The notes under the pieces are model-generated. The model worked only from the letters and a program-made list of their open reading frames with translations. It was not told the DNA's origin and ran no database searches. A program made the position numbers and the translations under genes. From Cyclobacterium qasimii M12-11B (GTDB lineage Bacteria; Bacteroidota; Bacteroidia; Cytophagales; Cyclobacteriaceae): a stretch of DNA of 33,479 nt. The DNA lies in contig NZ_ATNM01000185.1 in NCBI RefSeq assembly GCF_000427295.1, positions 1-33,479 on the forward strand. The letters are read 5' to 3'. Each line of letters opens with the position of its first letter. Position 1 is the first letter of the stretch. Of the stretch, positions 8,343 through 17,489 are shown piece after piece.

Positions 8343-11300
8343 ATGTACCTGATATTTGACACTGAGACTACTGGGCTTCCTCGCAATTACAATGCGCCCA
8401 TGTCCGACCTGGAGAATTGGCCACGATTGGTTCAATTGGCCTGGCAACTCCATGATGATAAAGGACGGCTTATCTCTAACAATAATTTCATAGTAAAACC
8501 AGAAGGTTTTACCATTCCTTATAACTCTGAGAAAATACATGGTATTTCCACTCAAAGAGCCATCAAGGAAGGGCATGATCTGAGCAAGGTATTGGAGGAA
8601 TTTGAAGTAGACCTCAAGAAATCCACTTTCCTTGTTGGCCATAATATTGGCTTTGATATATCCATCGTTGGAGCGGAATTATTGAGAACTAACAAGTCCA
8701 TTGCAGACCTGGAAAAGGAGCCGCTAGATACCAAGAATATTTCTACGGAATTTTGTGCTATACCTGGTGGAAAAGGCGGAAAATTTAAGTGGCCTACCTT
8801 GATTGAGCTCCACCAGAAATTGTTTGGAGAAGGTTTTGGAGATGCGCATGACGCGGCTTATGATGTAGACGCTACAGCAAAAAGTTTTTTTGGACTTATA
8901 AAAGAAGGCGTACAGCCACCCGTCGAGGGGGTGACTATTGAGGAAATAGTCTATGAGGCCCCCAATCTTGAAGCAGCCAATTTTGCTGCTGCCAAAGATG
9001 ACGTTAAGCTATCAGCCAAAAAGGTCCTTAAAGCAGCAGATGGTGCAGACATTTCTGATCTCAAAGACACGCCTTTTACGCATTTGCATGTCCATACTCA
9101 ATTTTCCATACTTCAGTCTACCTCAGAAATCCCTGCTGTCATAAAAAGGGCAAAAAGTTTAGGAATGCCGGCTTTGGCCATGACCGATCATGGCAATATG
9201 ATGGGAGCCTTTAACTTTGTAAAAGAAGCTTTTAACAACGACATAAAACCCATTATTGGTTGTGAATTCAATCTTTGCCGGGACAGAAAGAATAAATCCA
9301 ATAAAGACGATGGCTACCAAACCGTATTGCTGGCAAAGAATAAAGCAGGTTACCATAACCTTGCTAAACTGTCTTCCTATGCCAATATCGAAGGTTTCTA
9401 CTATCTCCCGAGAATAGATAGGGAAGTTCTTGTACAATATAAAGGGGACATTATTGCTACCACTGGTGGGCTATGGGGAGAAATCCCTTACCTCATCCTC
9501 AATGTAGGTGAAACCCAGGCAGAAGAAGCCTTTGTCTGGTGGGTCGAGCAATTTGGTGAAGATTTCTATGTTGAGCTTAACCGCCATGGTATTCCCGAGG
9601 AAGAAAAGGTAAATGAAGTAATGCTCCAATGGGCGGAAAAATACAATGTCAAATATTTCGCTGCCAATAACACCTATTACAATGTTCAGGAGGATGCCAA
9701 ATCGCATGACATTTTATTGTGTGTAAAGGATGGAGAATTGGTCGAGAAGCCAAAGAAATACATAGGGAGAAAAGGGCGCGAATTTCGTTATGGGTTTCCT
9801 AATGATGAATTTTACCTCAAGTCTCAAGAAGAGATGAAAAAGCTCTTTGCTGATCTTCCAGAGGCCATCACTTGTACTGATGAAATCGTGGCTAAGATTG
9901 AGCCCTTCAAACTGGCTAGAGAAGTGTTATTGCCCAAATTTGATATTCCTGAGGAGTTTGTCGACCCTAAAGACGAAGAAGATGGAGGAAAAAGGGGTGA
10001 AAATGCCTTCCTACGTCACCTCACTTACGAAGGAGCTAAAAAGAGGTACACAGATATTACGGATGAAATTAGGGAGAGGCTGGACTTTGAATTGGAAACT
10101 ATTCAGAGGACTGGCTATCCAGGGTATTTCCTGATTGTCCAGGACTTTACTCGTGCTGCCAGAGAAATGGGCGTCTCAGTAGGGCCAGGAAGGGGTTCTG
10201 CTGCGGGATCTGCGGTGGCTTATTGCGTGGCGATTACCAATGTTGATCCCATTGCTTATGACCTACTTTTTGAGAGATTCCTTAATCCTGATAGGGTTTC
10301 ACTTCCTGATATTGACATTGACTTTGACGATGAAGGGCGACAAAGGGTAATCGACTACGTTATTAAAAAGTATGGTGCCAATCAGGTGGCGCAGATCATC
10401 ACTTATGGAACAATGGCGGCCAAATCTGCCATTCGGGATACAGCAAGGGTACTTAACCTTCCCCTACCTGAAGCCGACAGGCTGGCAAAGCTTGTCACGG
10501 ATATCAAACTTAAAGCGCTTTTTGAATTGGCCAATGACCGGGCCAAGCTTTCTGCCAAGCTTAAAAACAACAATGACAATTTAGAGAAAGCATTAGAGCT
10601 TATCCGAATTTCGAAAGGTAACGATGAAAGTTCCAGAACCATTAATCAAGCCAAGGTACTGGAAGGCTCAGTAAGAAACACCGGTATACATGCCTGTGGG
10701 GTTATTATTACTCCAGATGACATCACCAATTTCGTGCCCGTTGCACTTGCAAAGGATTCGGAAATGGTATGTACACAATTTGACAACTCCGTTGTTGAGA
10801 GTGCCGGCTTACTAAAAATGGACTTTTTGGGGCTTAAAACCCTAACCCTTATCAAGGATGCTGTAAGGATCATTGATGAACGACATGGCATATTACTAGA
10901 TCCTGAAAATTTTCCGATTGACGATGTAAAGACTTACGAACTCTTTCAGCGAGGAGAAACTGTCGGCATATTCCAATATGAATCTGCCGGTATGCAAAAA
11001 TACATGAGGGAATTGAAACCGACTGTATTTGCTGACCTCATCGCCATGAATGCCTTGTACAGACCAGGGCCTTTAGAATATATTCCGAGTTTCATTAAAA
11101 GAAAGCATGGAACAGAGCCCATCACTTACGATCTGGATGACATGAAGGAATACCTGGAGGAGACTTATGGGATTACAGTCTACCAGGAACAAGTGATGCT
11201 TCTTTCTCAAAAGCTGGCTGATTTCACCAAAGGTGAAGCAGATGTGCTGCGTAAGGCGATGGGTAAGAAACAAAAAAATGTGCTTGATGAGATGAAGCCA

Positions 11301-12629
11301 AAGTTTGTCAACCAGGCAGCAGCAAAAGGTCACGATAGCAAAAAACTAGAAAAAATATGGAAAGACTGGGAAGCCTTTGCTTCTTACGCCTTTAACAAGT
11401 CCCACTCCACCTGTTATGCCTGGATTGCTTATCAAACTGCTTACCTTAAAGCGCATTATCCTGCGGAGTACATGGCCTCTGTACTGAGCAATAATATGAA
11501 TGACATTACACAGGTTACTTTCTTTATGGAGGAATGTAAACGAATGGGCATTCAGGTACTCGGTCCAGATGTAAATGAATCCAAAAGTGATTTTACAGTG
11601 AACATGGAGGGGCAGGTAAGGTTTGGTATGGCAGCGATAAAGGGCGCAGGTAATGCTGCAGTCAACGCTATAATCGAAGAAAGAGAAAATGCCGGGCTGT
11701 ACAAAAACATCTTTTCTTTCACAAAAAGGGTAAACCTTAAAGCGGTTAATAAGAAAACCATGGAGGTATTGGCCATGGCAGGTGGTTTTGATTGTTTTGT
11801 AGACTTTCACCGAAGGCAATACCTGGAAGCTCCAGAAGGTGAAGCTTCACTTCTGGAGAAAGCCGTTAAATATGCCCAAAAAGTTATCCAGGAGGAAGAG
11901 AGTTCACAAGTTTCTATGTTTGGAGGAGGCGGAGGTCTTGACATACCTGTCCCCACAATTCCTCAAATGGAACCTTTCAGTCAATTGCAAGAATTAAACA
12001 TTGAAAAAGAGGTAGTAGGACTGTATATTTCAGGACACCCACTGGATCAATATAAGGTGGAAATAGAAGCCTTTACCAACACGGGACTACCTGAACTTGC
12101 CGACACGGCACAACTTAAAACAAAAGGGGAAATTAAACTTGCAGGAGCAGTTACCACTTTTGCCCACCGTACGACCAAAAATGGAAAACCATTTGGCACA
12201 CTTACCATGGAAGATTATCATGGAGGACATACCTTTTTCATCTTTGGAGAGGATTATGTGAGATTCAAGGAATATTTCATGCCCAACTGGTTTCTTTATA
12301 TTACCGGATCTGTGCAACCTAAACGATTCAATCCAGAAGAATTTGAATTTAAGATCAATCAAATCACCTTACTTAATGAGATTCGAGGTAAGATGATCAA
12401 AGGTTTGAGAGTGCATATTGATTTGGATGACCTGGGACTGGAACTGATGGAAAAACTAGAAGCCATCACGCAGAAATACAAGGGGGAAGCAAAATTATAT
12501 ATAAATATTATAGACAATAAAGAAAATTTAACGTTGGATCTTATATCCTCAAAGTACCGGATAGATCCATCAAATGAGTTCATACAGGCCTTGGATCAAA
12601 TACCCGAGGTAGCCTATAAGATCATTTGA
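8343..12629 (+). CDS. dnaE: DNA polymerase III subunit alpha with fused N-terminal 3'-5' exonuclease
   Basis: Replicative polymerase, 1428 residues. Residues 1-190 form a DnaQ-like DEDDh exonuclease: D6 and E8 in FDTETTG, H100..D105 in GHNIGFD, H169 and D174 in AHDAAYD. A linker leads to the PHP domain, which keeps its metal motifs (H247-L-H249-V-H251, T281-D-H-G). The polymerase palm has PDIDID at 655-660 (D656, D658) and the third aspartate D827 in KMDFLGL. Helix-hairpin-helix motifs, an OB-fold (about 1240-1320) and a C-terminal domain follow. The fusion means proofreading sits in the same chain. This arrangement is, from memory, common in Flavobacteriia and Cytophagia DnaE and differs from Firmicutes PolC, where the exonuclease is inserted within PHP. 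trxA follows after 88 bases. Confidence 0.97.
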   Translation: MYLIFDTETTGLPRNYNAPMSDLENWPRLVQLAWQLHDDKGRLISNNNFIVKPEGFTIPYNSEKIHGISTQRAIKEGHDLSKVLEEFEVDLKKSTFLVGHNIGFDISIVGAELLRTNKSIADLEKEPLDTKNISTEFCAIPGGKGGKFKWPTLIELHQKLFGEGFGDAHDAAYDVDATAKSFFGLIKEGVQPPVEGVTIEEIVYEAPNLEAANFAAAKDDVKLSAKKVLKAADGADISDLKDTPFTHLHVHTQFSILQSTSEIPAVIKRAKSLGMPALAMTDHGNMMGAFNFVKEAFNNDIKPIIGCEFNLCRDRKNKSNKDDGYQTVLLAKNKAGYHNLAKLSSYANIEGFYYLPRIDREVLVQYKGDIIATTGGLWGEIPYLILNVGETQAEEAFVWWVEQFGEDFYVELNRHGIPEEEKVNEVMLQWAEKYNVKYFAANNTYYNVQEDAKSHDILLCVKDGELVEKPKKYIGRKGREFRYGFPNDEFYLKSQEEMKKLFADLPEAITCTDEIVAKIEPFKLAREVLLPKFDIPEEFVDPKDEEDGGKRGENAFLRHLTYEGAKKRYTDITDEIRERLDFELETIQRTGYPGYFLIVQDFTRAAREMGVSVGPGRGSAAGSAVAYCVAITNVDPIAYDLLFERFLNPDRVSLPDIDIDFDDEGRQRVIDYVIKKYGANQVAQIITYGTMAAKSAIRDTARVLNLPLPEADRLAKLVTDIKLKALFELANDRAKLSAKLKNNNDNLEKALELIRISKGNDESSRTINQAKVLEGSVRNTGIHACGVIITPDDITNFVPVALAKDSEMVCTQFDNSVVESAGLLKMDFLGLKTLTLIKDAVRIIDERHGILLDPENFPIDDVKTYELFQRGETVGIFQYESAGMQKYMRELKPTVFADLIAMNALYRPGPLEYIPSFIKRKHGTEPITYDLDDMKEYLEETYGITVYQEQVMLLSQKLADFTKGEADVLRKAMGKKQKNVLDEMKPKFVNQAAAKGHDSKKLEKIWKDWEAFASYAFNKSHSTCYAWIAYQTAYLKAHYPAEYMASVLSNNMNDITQVTFFMEECKRMGIQVLGPDVNESKSDFTVNMEGQVRFGMAAIKGAGNAAVNAIIEERENAGLYKNIFSFTKRVNLKAVNKKTMEVLAMAGGFDCFVDFHRRQYLEAPEGEASLLEKAVKYAQKVIQEEESSQVSMFGGGGGLDIPVPTIPQMEPFSQLQELNIEKEVVGLYISGHPLDQYKVEIEAFTNTGLPELADTAQLKTKGEIKLAGAVTTFAHRTTKNGKPFGTLTMEDYHGGHTFFIFGEDYVRFKEYFMPNWFLYITGSVQPKRFNPEEFEFKINQITLLNEIRGKMIKGLRVHIDLDDLGLELMEKLEAITQKYKGEAKLYINIIDNKENLTLDLISSKYRIDPSNEFIQALDQIPEVAYKII

Positions 12630-12717
12630 TTTTGAAATTATTTTAGTCAGTTAGGAACTTATTAATGTTGAAACTGATTAAGTTATATATTTTATAAAAA
12701 ACCATAATTACAATAAG

Positions 12718-13038
12718 ATGGCAAAAGCAATTGAAATCACAGATAGCAGCTTTGATGAATTAATCAAATCAGAACAGCCAGTATTGGTGGACTTTTGGGC
12801 AGAATGGTGCGGACCTTGTAAAATGATAGGCCCCATAGTAGAAGAACTTGCAGGCGAATATGAAGGTAAGGCCATCATCGGTAAAATAGATGTAGATGCC
12901 AACCAAGATATTCCAGGTAGATTTGGCATTAGAAGTATTCCTACCCTTTTGATTTTCAAAGGTGGAGAAGTAGTAGACAAAGTAATAGGCGCAGTTCCTA
13001 AATCTGTCATTGCTGATAAATTGGAAGCTCAGGTATAA
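12718..13038 (+). CDS. trxA: Thioredoxin
   Basis: Cytoplasmic dithiol reductant for ribonucleotide reductase, peroxiredoxins and similar partners. The 106-residue protein has no signal peptide and is a single thioredoxin fold with WCGPC (Trp30, Cys31, Cys34), a buried Asp25 and the cis-proline Pro75 in SIPT, so it is a complete, canonical enzyme. It lies 88 bases after dnaE on the same strand; the AT-rich spacer has a weak TTG and TATATTTT pair (12668-12693) with shorter than usual spacing, so an own promoter is uncertain. A strong terminator follows. Confidence 0.97.
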   Translation: MAKAIEITDSSFDELIKSEQPVLVDFWAEWCGPCKMIGPIVEELAGEYEGKAIIGKIDVDANQDIPGRFGIRSIPTLLIFKGGEVVDKVIGAVPKSVIADKLEAQV

Positions 13039-13064
13039 GTTGTACCAAAAGTATTTAAGCATAA

Positions 13065-13092
13065 AAAAAGTCCTTCTTTCGAAGGACTTTTT
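13065..13092. terminator. Bidirectional terminator between trxA and the minus-strand operon
   Basis: Twelve-base-pair stem AAAAAGTCCTTC / GAAGGACTTTTT with a 4-base loop (TTTC). A/T runs on both sides let it stop trxA transcription on the plus strand and the convergent six-gene operon on the minus strand. Confidence 0.88.
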
Positions 13093-13123
13093 CTTTTTGC
13101 ATAGCATGAACAGCTATCTAATA

Positions 13124-14365
13124 TTATTGAATGGATCTCCCATTTAAATCATAAACAACTCTACCGTCTTTTACGGTTAATTCACACTCCAATTTGTGAT
13201 TAGTAGGGACTTTCTGTCCTGTTCTATCCCAAAGCGTAAATTCGCCATCTCTGATATTCAATATACTGATATCAGCTATCGCTCCTTCAGAAAGGTGTCC
13301 TAATTCTACCCTTTGAATTACCTGAGCAGGCTTCCAGGTACTCGCTTCAATAACATCAGGAAGTTCCATTCCCATTGCCAGGAAAGTGGTCATTACATTC
13401 AGCTGGTCTTTCATAGCAGCATTCATGCTACCTGTATGAAGGTCAGTACTGATGGTGTTAGGATAAAGTCCAGCAGCCAAAGCAGGGATCGCTTGCTTGA
13501 ATTCAAAGCTAGCTCCACCATACCCTACATCAAAGATAATTCCTCTTTTCTGTGCATCCAGAATAAAAGGCTCCAATTCTCTGCTTTTACGGTTTATCAC
13601 GGTTTCCCTTGCACCATTAAGTTCTGCATAAGTATGGGTATAAATGTCTCCTGGTCTCAAACGCTCAAAAAACAATTCTTTTATTGAAAGTGGGTCAAAT
13701 TCATTGGATCCACCGAAATCAACGATTACTGGCATATCAGCGATTCTACCAGCTTCTACAGCTCTGTCAATCGGAATCCAATCACGACTACCATAATGCG
13801 CCACTTTAAAACCTACAATGTACTTTTTGTTCTGCTTGGCCACCATGCCGCTCAATTTGGCATCCATGTCACCTGTATTTTGTTCCCAGGCTCCGCCACG
13901 CATTCCTTCACCAACGATATTCATAAAACTCAATACCCTGGTTTTACTAACATCGATTACGTTCTTTTTGAAAGTATCAAAGTTTTTCCATCCAACTCCA
14001 CCACAATCAACAATAGTAGTAACCCCTACACGGAAGGTAAAACCATCTGGTGGCAATGCTGTTAAACCATCACTTAAATAATGGTTTGGCTCTGTACCAT
14101 GAAATACGTGACCATGGATATCAATTAATCCAGGAGTTACGACAAGGCCTTGAGCAGCAATAACTTTTCCAGCTTCTTTTTCAGAAATGGATTTAGCCAC
14201 TTTAGCCACCTTACCATCTTTAATGGCAATGTCCATTGTAGCATCAATATTGTTTTTAGGATCGATCAACCTACCGCCTTTGATAAGCATGTCATAGGTC
14301 TGCGCACTTACCAAGCTACAGGTAAATACCATCACAATAAGTAATAATCTATATTTTAAATTCAT
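13124..14365 (-). CDS. Exported COG3964-type amidohydrolase, metal ligand His replaced by Tyr
   Basis: Periplasmic amidohydrolase of the dihydroorotase-like/EF_0837 group, 413 residues with a Sec signal (LVSA-Q). Characterised relatives, from memory, hydrolyse acetyl esters or N-acyl amino acids rather than dihydroorotate. The metal motifs are HGH (H84, H86), the candidate carboxylated lysine K187 in FKVAHY, H244 in YTHTY and D308 in STDLHTGS. The strand-6 histidine present in the paralogue 16230-17477 as DVGHGGGSF is Tyr282 here (DVGYGGASF), a change that needs only one base. Activity may be altered, mononuclear or lost. It is the last gene of the operon, 3 bases after the PLP enzyme, and ends at the bidirectional terminator. 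Confidence 0.9.
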   Translation of the reverse strand: MNLKYRLLLIVMVFTCSLVSAQTYDMLIKGGRLIDPKNNIDATMDIAIKDGKVAKVAKSISEKEAGKVIAAQGLVVTPGLIDIHGHVFHGTEPNHYLSDGLTALPPDGFTFRVGVTTIVDCGGVGWKNFDTFKKNVIDVSKTRVLSFMNIVGEGMRGGAWEQNTGDMDAKLSGMVAKQNKKYIVGFKVAHYGSRDWIPIDRAVEAGRIADMPVIVDFGGSNEFDPLSIKELFFERLRPGDIYTHTYAELNGARETVINRKSRELEPFILDAQKRGIIFDVGYGGASFEFKQAIPALAAGLYPNTISTDLHTGSMNAAMKDQLNVMTTFLAMGMELPDVIEASTWKPAQVIQRVELGHLSEGAIADISILNIRDGEFTLWDRTGQKVPTNHKLECELTVKDGRVVYDLNGRSIQ

Positions 14366-14368
14366 CAG

Positions 14369-15592
14369 TTAAACTTTAGCTTTTAACAATTCTTCAGCAA
14401 TTCTTTTAGCGACAATTTTCTCTTCTTTTGGTCTTAACATAAATACAGTTAGCTTAACTGCATTATCTCCGCCACTTATCACTTCTATAGAAGGACTTCC
14501 TTCACGCAATCTTTTGCGCAATTCTCCTTGATCAATGTTAATCTTACCAGTATCCCAGCCAATTTCTAAATAAGGTGTATGGTTTGCAATCGGCGGAACT
14601 GACACCTCGGTACTTACACCTTCAATATCAGAAACAGCATCAGAAATAAGGGCAATTTTGTCTTCCCACTCTTTCCATTCTTTATCATGATCTTTCTTGA
14701 TATAAGTATCAAGTGCTACGTACATGCCAAGAATTTCCTCTTTATTGACTTTCATTCCACGACCAATAGTACCGCCTCTTGGTGGTGCACTTAATCTTGC
14801 AGCTTCTACGAGATCTCTTCGTCCCATCAAGATACCAGCACTTTGTGGTCCTCTAATGGCTTTTCCTCCCGAAACACAAACCAAATCAAATCCTAAATCA
14901 TTGTATTTCCACAAGTTTTCTACAGGAGGAACATCAGCCGCCATGTCTATCATAGTAGGAAGACCATGCTTTTTAGCAAGTGCTATCCATTCCTCATGCT
15001 GAATTTTTCCAGATGGAGCTTGATAGTTAAGAAACCACATCATTGCCGTTTTACTATTAACAGCCCGATCTACATCAGCTGCAGTTTCTACTTCAACAAT
15101 CTCAACACCAGTATTGGTAAGGGCATGAACATAACCTGTGTTATGCGATTTTTGAACAATTACCTGAGATTTCATTCCTGTTAAATCAGGCAATTGGCTG
15201 ATCTTTTTTCTGTCTTTTCCGGTAAGCACACCTGCAGTACCCAAAACCATAGCAGACCAACATCCAGCTGTAACAGTAGCATATTCTGCATGGCAAAGCT
15301 CAGCAATTTTTTCTCCTACCTTGTCCTGAACCTCATCTAACATGATATAATGATCTGAGGTAAAGTTAATGGTCTGTATCACTTCATCAGGCATTAATGA
15401 AGCCGTCATAGCAGTATAAGTACCTGCAGCATTCACAAAACTTCTAAGCCCTAATTCTTTGATAACATTTCTTTTAGGAGCAGCCACCATTGTCTCTGCT
15501 TTTACAGCAGATAGAGGGATGCCTGCACCAAGTACTCCTCCTACAAGAGGAAGTGTACCTAATTTTTTCAATAATTTTCTTCTACTTAACAT
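14369..15592 (-). CDS. Tat-exported SelA-like PLP-dependent enzyme
   Basis: Fold-type I PLP enzyme related to SelA and to D-glucosaminate-6-phosphate ammonia-lyase (DgaE); known relatives catalyse beta-elimination of amino groups. The start at 15590-15592 puts the twin-arginine motif SRRKLLKKLG at residue 3, followed by a hydrophobic stretch and AVKA-E cleavage site; the ATG at 15631 adds 13 residues ahead of it. The Schiff-base lysine is K244 in SGGKAIRGPQ (K257 from the longer start), and SAGILMGRRDL follows as in the family. Tat export fits a protein that must fold around PLP in the cytoplasm. A true SelA role is unlikely because the protein is exported and no selenocysteine genes are nearby. 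RidA precedes and an amidohydrolase follows in the operon. Substrate unknown. Confidence 0.87.
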   Translation of the reverse strand: MLSRRKLLKKLGTLPLVGGVLGAGIPLSAVKAETMVAAPKRNVIKELGLRSFVNAAGTYTAMTASLMPDEVIQTINFTSDHYIMLDEVQDKVGEKIAELCHAEYATVTAGCWSAMVLGTAGVLTGKDRKKISQLPDLTGMKSQVIVQKSHNTGYVHALTNTGVEIVEVETAADVDRAVNSKTAMMWFLNYQAPSGKIQHEEWIALAKKHGLPTMIDMAADVPPVENLWKYNDLGFDLVCVSGGKAIRGPQSAGILMGRRDLVEAARLSAPPRGGTIGRGMKVNKEEILGMYVALDTYIKKDHDKEWKEWEDKIALISDAVSDIEGVSTEVSVPPIANHTPYLEIGWDTGKINIDQGELRKRLREGSPSIEVISGGDNAVKLTVFMLRPKEEKIVAKRIAEELLKAKV

Positions 15593-15643
15593 AGTAATAT
15601 TTTTTGGAAGACGATCCCTTTCATTGGTCAATGAAAAGCGGGA

Positions 15644-16174
15644 TTAGTCTTCGATTTCAACAATCATTTCAATTTCCAGGGCAATGCCACCTGGTAAAGA
15701 ACCCATACCAACAGCTGATCTGGCATGTCTTCCTTTTTCTCCGAATACTTCTACCATAAAATCAGAAAAACCGTTCATAACTTTAGGTTGATCTATGAAG
15801 TCAGGACTTCCATTCACCATTCCAAGAACTTTTACAATCCTTGTAACCTTGCTCAAATCTCCAATTTCAGCTTTTAGAGAGGTAAGCAAATCAATACCTA
15901 CCAATTTAGCTGCTGCTCTACCTTCGGTTACCGTCAGTTCAGTTCCAAGTTTGCCTGTTACCATTCCACCTTCTGGCTTTACTGGACCATGTCCAGAAAG
16001 AAAGACTAAGTTTCCTGTCCTTACTGCCTTTACAATACTGCCTGTAAAAGGCGCTGGGGTTTTCAAAACAATCCCCATTTCTTTTAATATTTTCTCTGGG
16101 CTTTCCTGTGCATTAGAAAACGAAGGCAAAGCAACCAGACTTATGAAAAACAAAAACGCGAGTGATTTAAGCAT
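15644..16174 (-). CDS. Secreted RidA-family (YjgF) imine deaminase
   Basis: RidA proteins hydrolyse reactive enamine/imine intermediates released by PLP enzymes. This 176-residue member has an N-terminal Sec signal (hydrophobic stretch, then SNA-Q), so it should act in the periplasm, whereas most family members are cytosolic. The core resembles the YjgF/RidA fold with VFLSGHGP near residue 57, and keeps the catalytic arginine in HARSAVGMGSLPGG (Arg152, matching Arg105 of E. coli RidA). It sits directly upstream of the Tat-exported SelA-like PLP enzyme, which makes that enzyme its likely partner. Confidence 0.9.
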   Translation of the reverse strand: MLKSLAFLFFISLVALPSFSNAQESPEKILKEMGIVLKTPAPFTGSIVKAVRTGNLVFLSGHGPVKPEGGMVTGKLGTELTVTEGRAAAKLVGIDLLTSLKAEIGDLSKVTRIVKVLGMVNGSPDFIDQPKVMNGFSDFMVEVFGEKGRHARSAVGMGSLPGGIALEIEMIVEIED

Positions 16175-16229
16175 AACAATTTTATATTTAGTAGTAATTA
16201 GGTCGACATTAAAATATTATTGAGGGATA

Positions 16230-17477
16230 TTATTCCCAAATTTTGGCACCAATACCGTTCAGGTCCCAAACAATTCTTCCCGCTCTTAAAGTCAATTCAG
16301 TTTCTAATTTCTGTGTACCCTTAGCAGCAGCACCAGAGGAATCTATAAAACCAAACTCTCCTTCATTTAACCTGAATATTGCCACATCAGCCTCTGCTCC
16401 AACAGAAAGATTGCCTAATTCTTCCCTTTGAATAACTTGAGCAGGTTTCCAGGTAGAAGCCGTAATGGCCTCCTGAAGACTCATTCCTAAGTTCATCATT
16501 TTGGACACTACATTCAACATGTCTTTCATTCCAGCATTCATACTGCCTGTATGCAAGTCGGTGCTTATGGTATTTGGATAAAAACCTTGTTGTGTTGCAG
16601 GTACAGCTACTCTAAATAAGAAAGAGCCTCCGCCATGCCCAACATCGAATATCAACCCCTTTTTTTGAGCTTCAAACCAGTGTGGCCAAACTTTACCTTC
16701 TGCATTCAGTGTACCTTCCTTTGGGCCATGTCCGGAATGATCTCCACCGTACATGTGTGTAAGGATATCCCCTGGTCTTAATATATCAAATAGTAAGGTA
16801 GAAAGTGGTAAAGCAGGATCTGCGCCTCCTAAATCCACCATAACTGGAATTTTTGCAATCTCTCCAGCTTGGACAGCTTTTTCGTAAGGCCCCCATTCAT
16901 GTCCTCTATAATGGGCTATTTTTACCCCAATAATTTCAGGGTGCTGTCTAGCTATCATAGCTGTCATCTTAGGACTCATGTCAGTGGTATCCTGCTCACG
17001 TGAGCTTACCCCACTCATACCTTCACCCACAATATTGATAAAAACCAATACTCTGGTCTTAGATCGGTCAATCACATTTTCTTTATAAATCTGAAAATTT
17101 TTCCAGCCAGGACTTCCTGCATCAGCAACGGTAGTGACTCCCGCTCTAAAAGTGAAACCATCTGGGGGCAAAGCAGAAAAGCTATTGTTATAATCCCTGT
17201 GGGAAATTGTTCCGGAAAAATGGTGCCCATGGATATCAATTAAGCCAGGTGTAACGATTAAGCCCTTGGCGTCAATGATTTTTGCAGCAGATTTTTCACT
17301 AATATTTTTGGATACTTTGGCAATTTTTTTATCCTTAATTGCAACATCCATCACCCCATCAATTTTATTTTTGGGGTCTATTACATGACCGTTTTTTATC
17401 AAAAGGTCAAAATCCTGGGCCATGCCTTGTAGGACAATCGCCATAAATAAGACAAAGGTTAGCTTTAGTAATTTCAT
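16230..17477 (-). CDS. Exported COG3964-type amidohydrolase with full metal site
   Basis: Paralogue of the operon's last gene, 415 residues, with a Sec signal (VLQGMAQ). It keeps all expected amidohydrolase ligands: HGH (H83, H85), lysine in GVKIAHY, histidine in LTHMYGG, H281 in DVGHGGGSF, and aspartate in STDLHTGS. The group is often labelled dihydroorotase or adenine deaminase, but related enzymes act on acylated hydroxy or amino acids, so deacylase is the safer guess. It has an insertion around GDHSGHGPKEG that the paralogue lacks. It lies 12 bases after the CBM9-like gene and 55 bases before the secreted RidA gene. Confidence 0.91.
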   Translation of the reverse strand: MKLLKLTFVLFMAIVLQGMAQDFDLLIKNGHVIDPKNKIDGVMDVAIKDKKIAKVSKNISEKSAAKIIDAKGLIVTPGLIDIHGHHFSGTISHRDYNNSFSALPPDGFTFRAGVTTVADAGSPGWKNFQIYKENVIDRSKTRVLVFINIVGEGMSGVSSREQDTTDMSPKMTAMIARQHPEIIGVKIAHYRGHEWGPYEKAVQAGEIAKIPVMVDLGGADPALPLSTLLFDILRPGDILTHMYGGDHSGHGPKEGTLNAEGKVWPHWFEAQKKGLIFDVGHGGGSFLFRVAVPATQQGFYPNTISTDLHTGSMNAGMKDMLNVVSKMMNLGMSLQEAITASTWKPAQVIQREELGNLSVGAEADVAIFRLNEGEFGFIDSSGAAAKGTQKLETELTLRAGRIVWDLNGIGAKIWE

Positions 17478-17489
17478 AGGTATAGCAAT

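Noticed and set aside
11346-11819. Long antisense open frame inside dnaE (157 codons, minus strand)
   Set aside because: It lies fully opposite a conserved part of the polymerase gene and shows no recognisable domain or export signal.
13124-14365. Dihydroorotase of pyrimidine synthesis
   Set aside because: A signal peptide, operon context and COG3964-type motifs argue against a pyrimidine role.
14369-15592. Selenocysteine synthase (SelA)
   Set aside because: The protein has a Tat signal, and no selB, selC or selD is nearby; SelA-like lyases of unknown role fit better.
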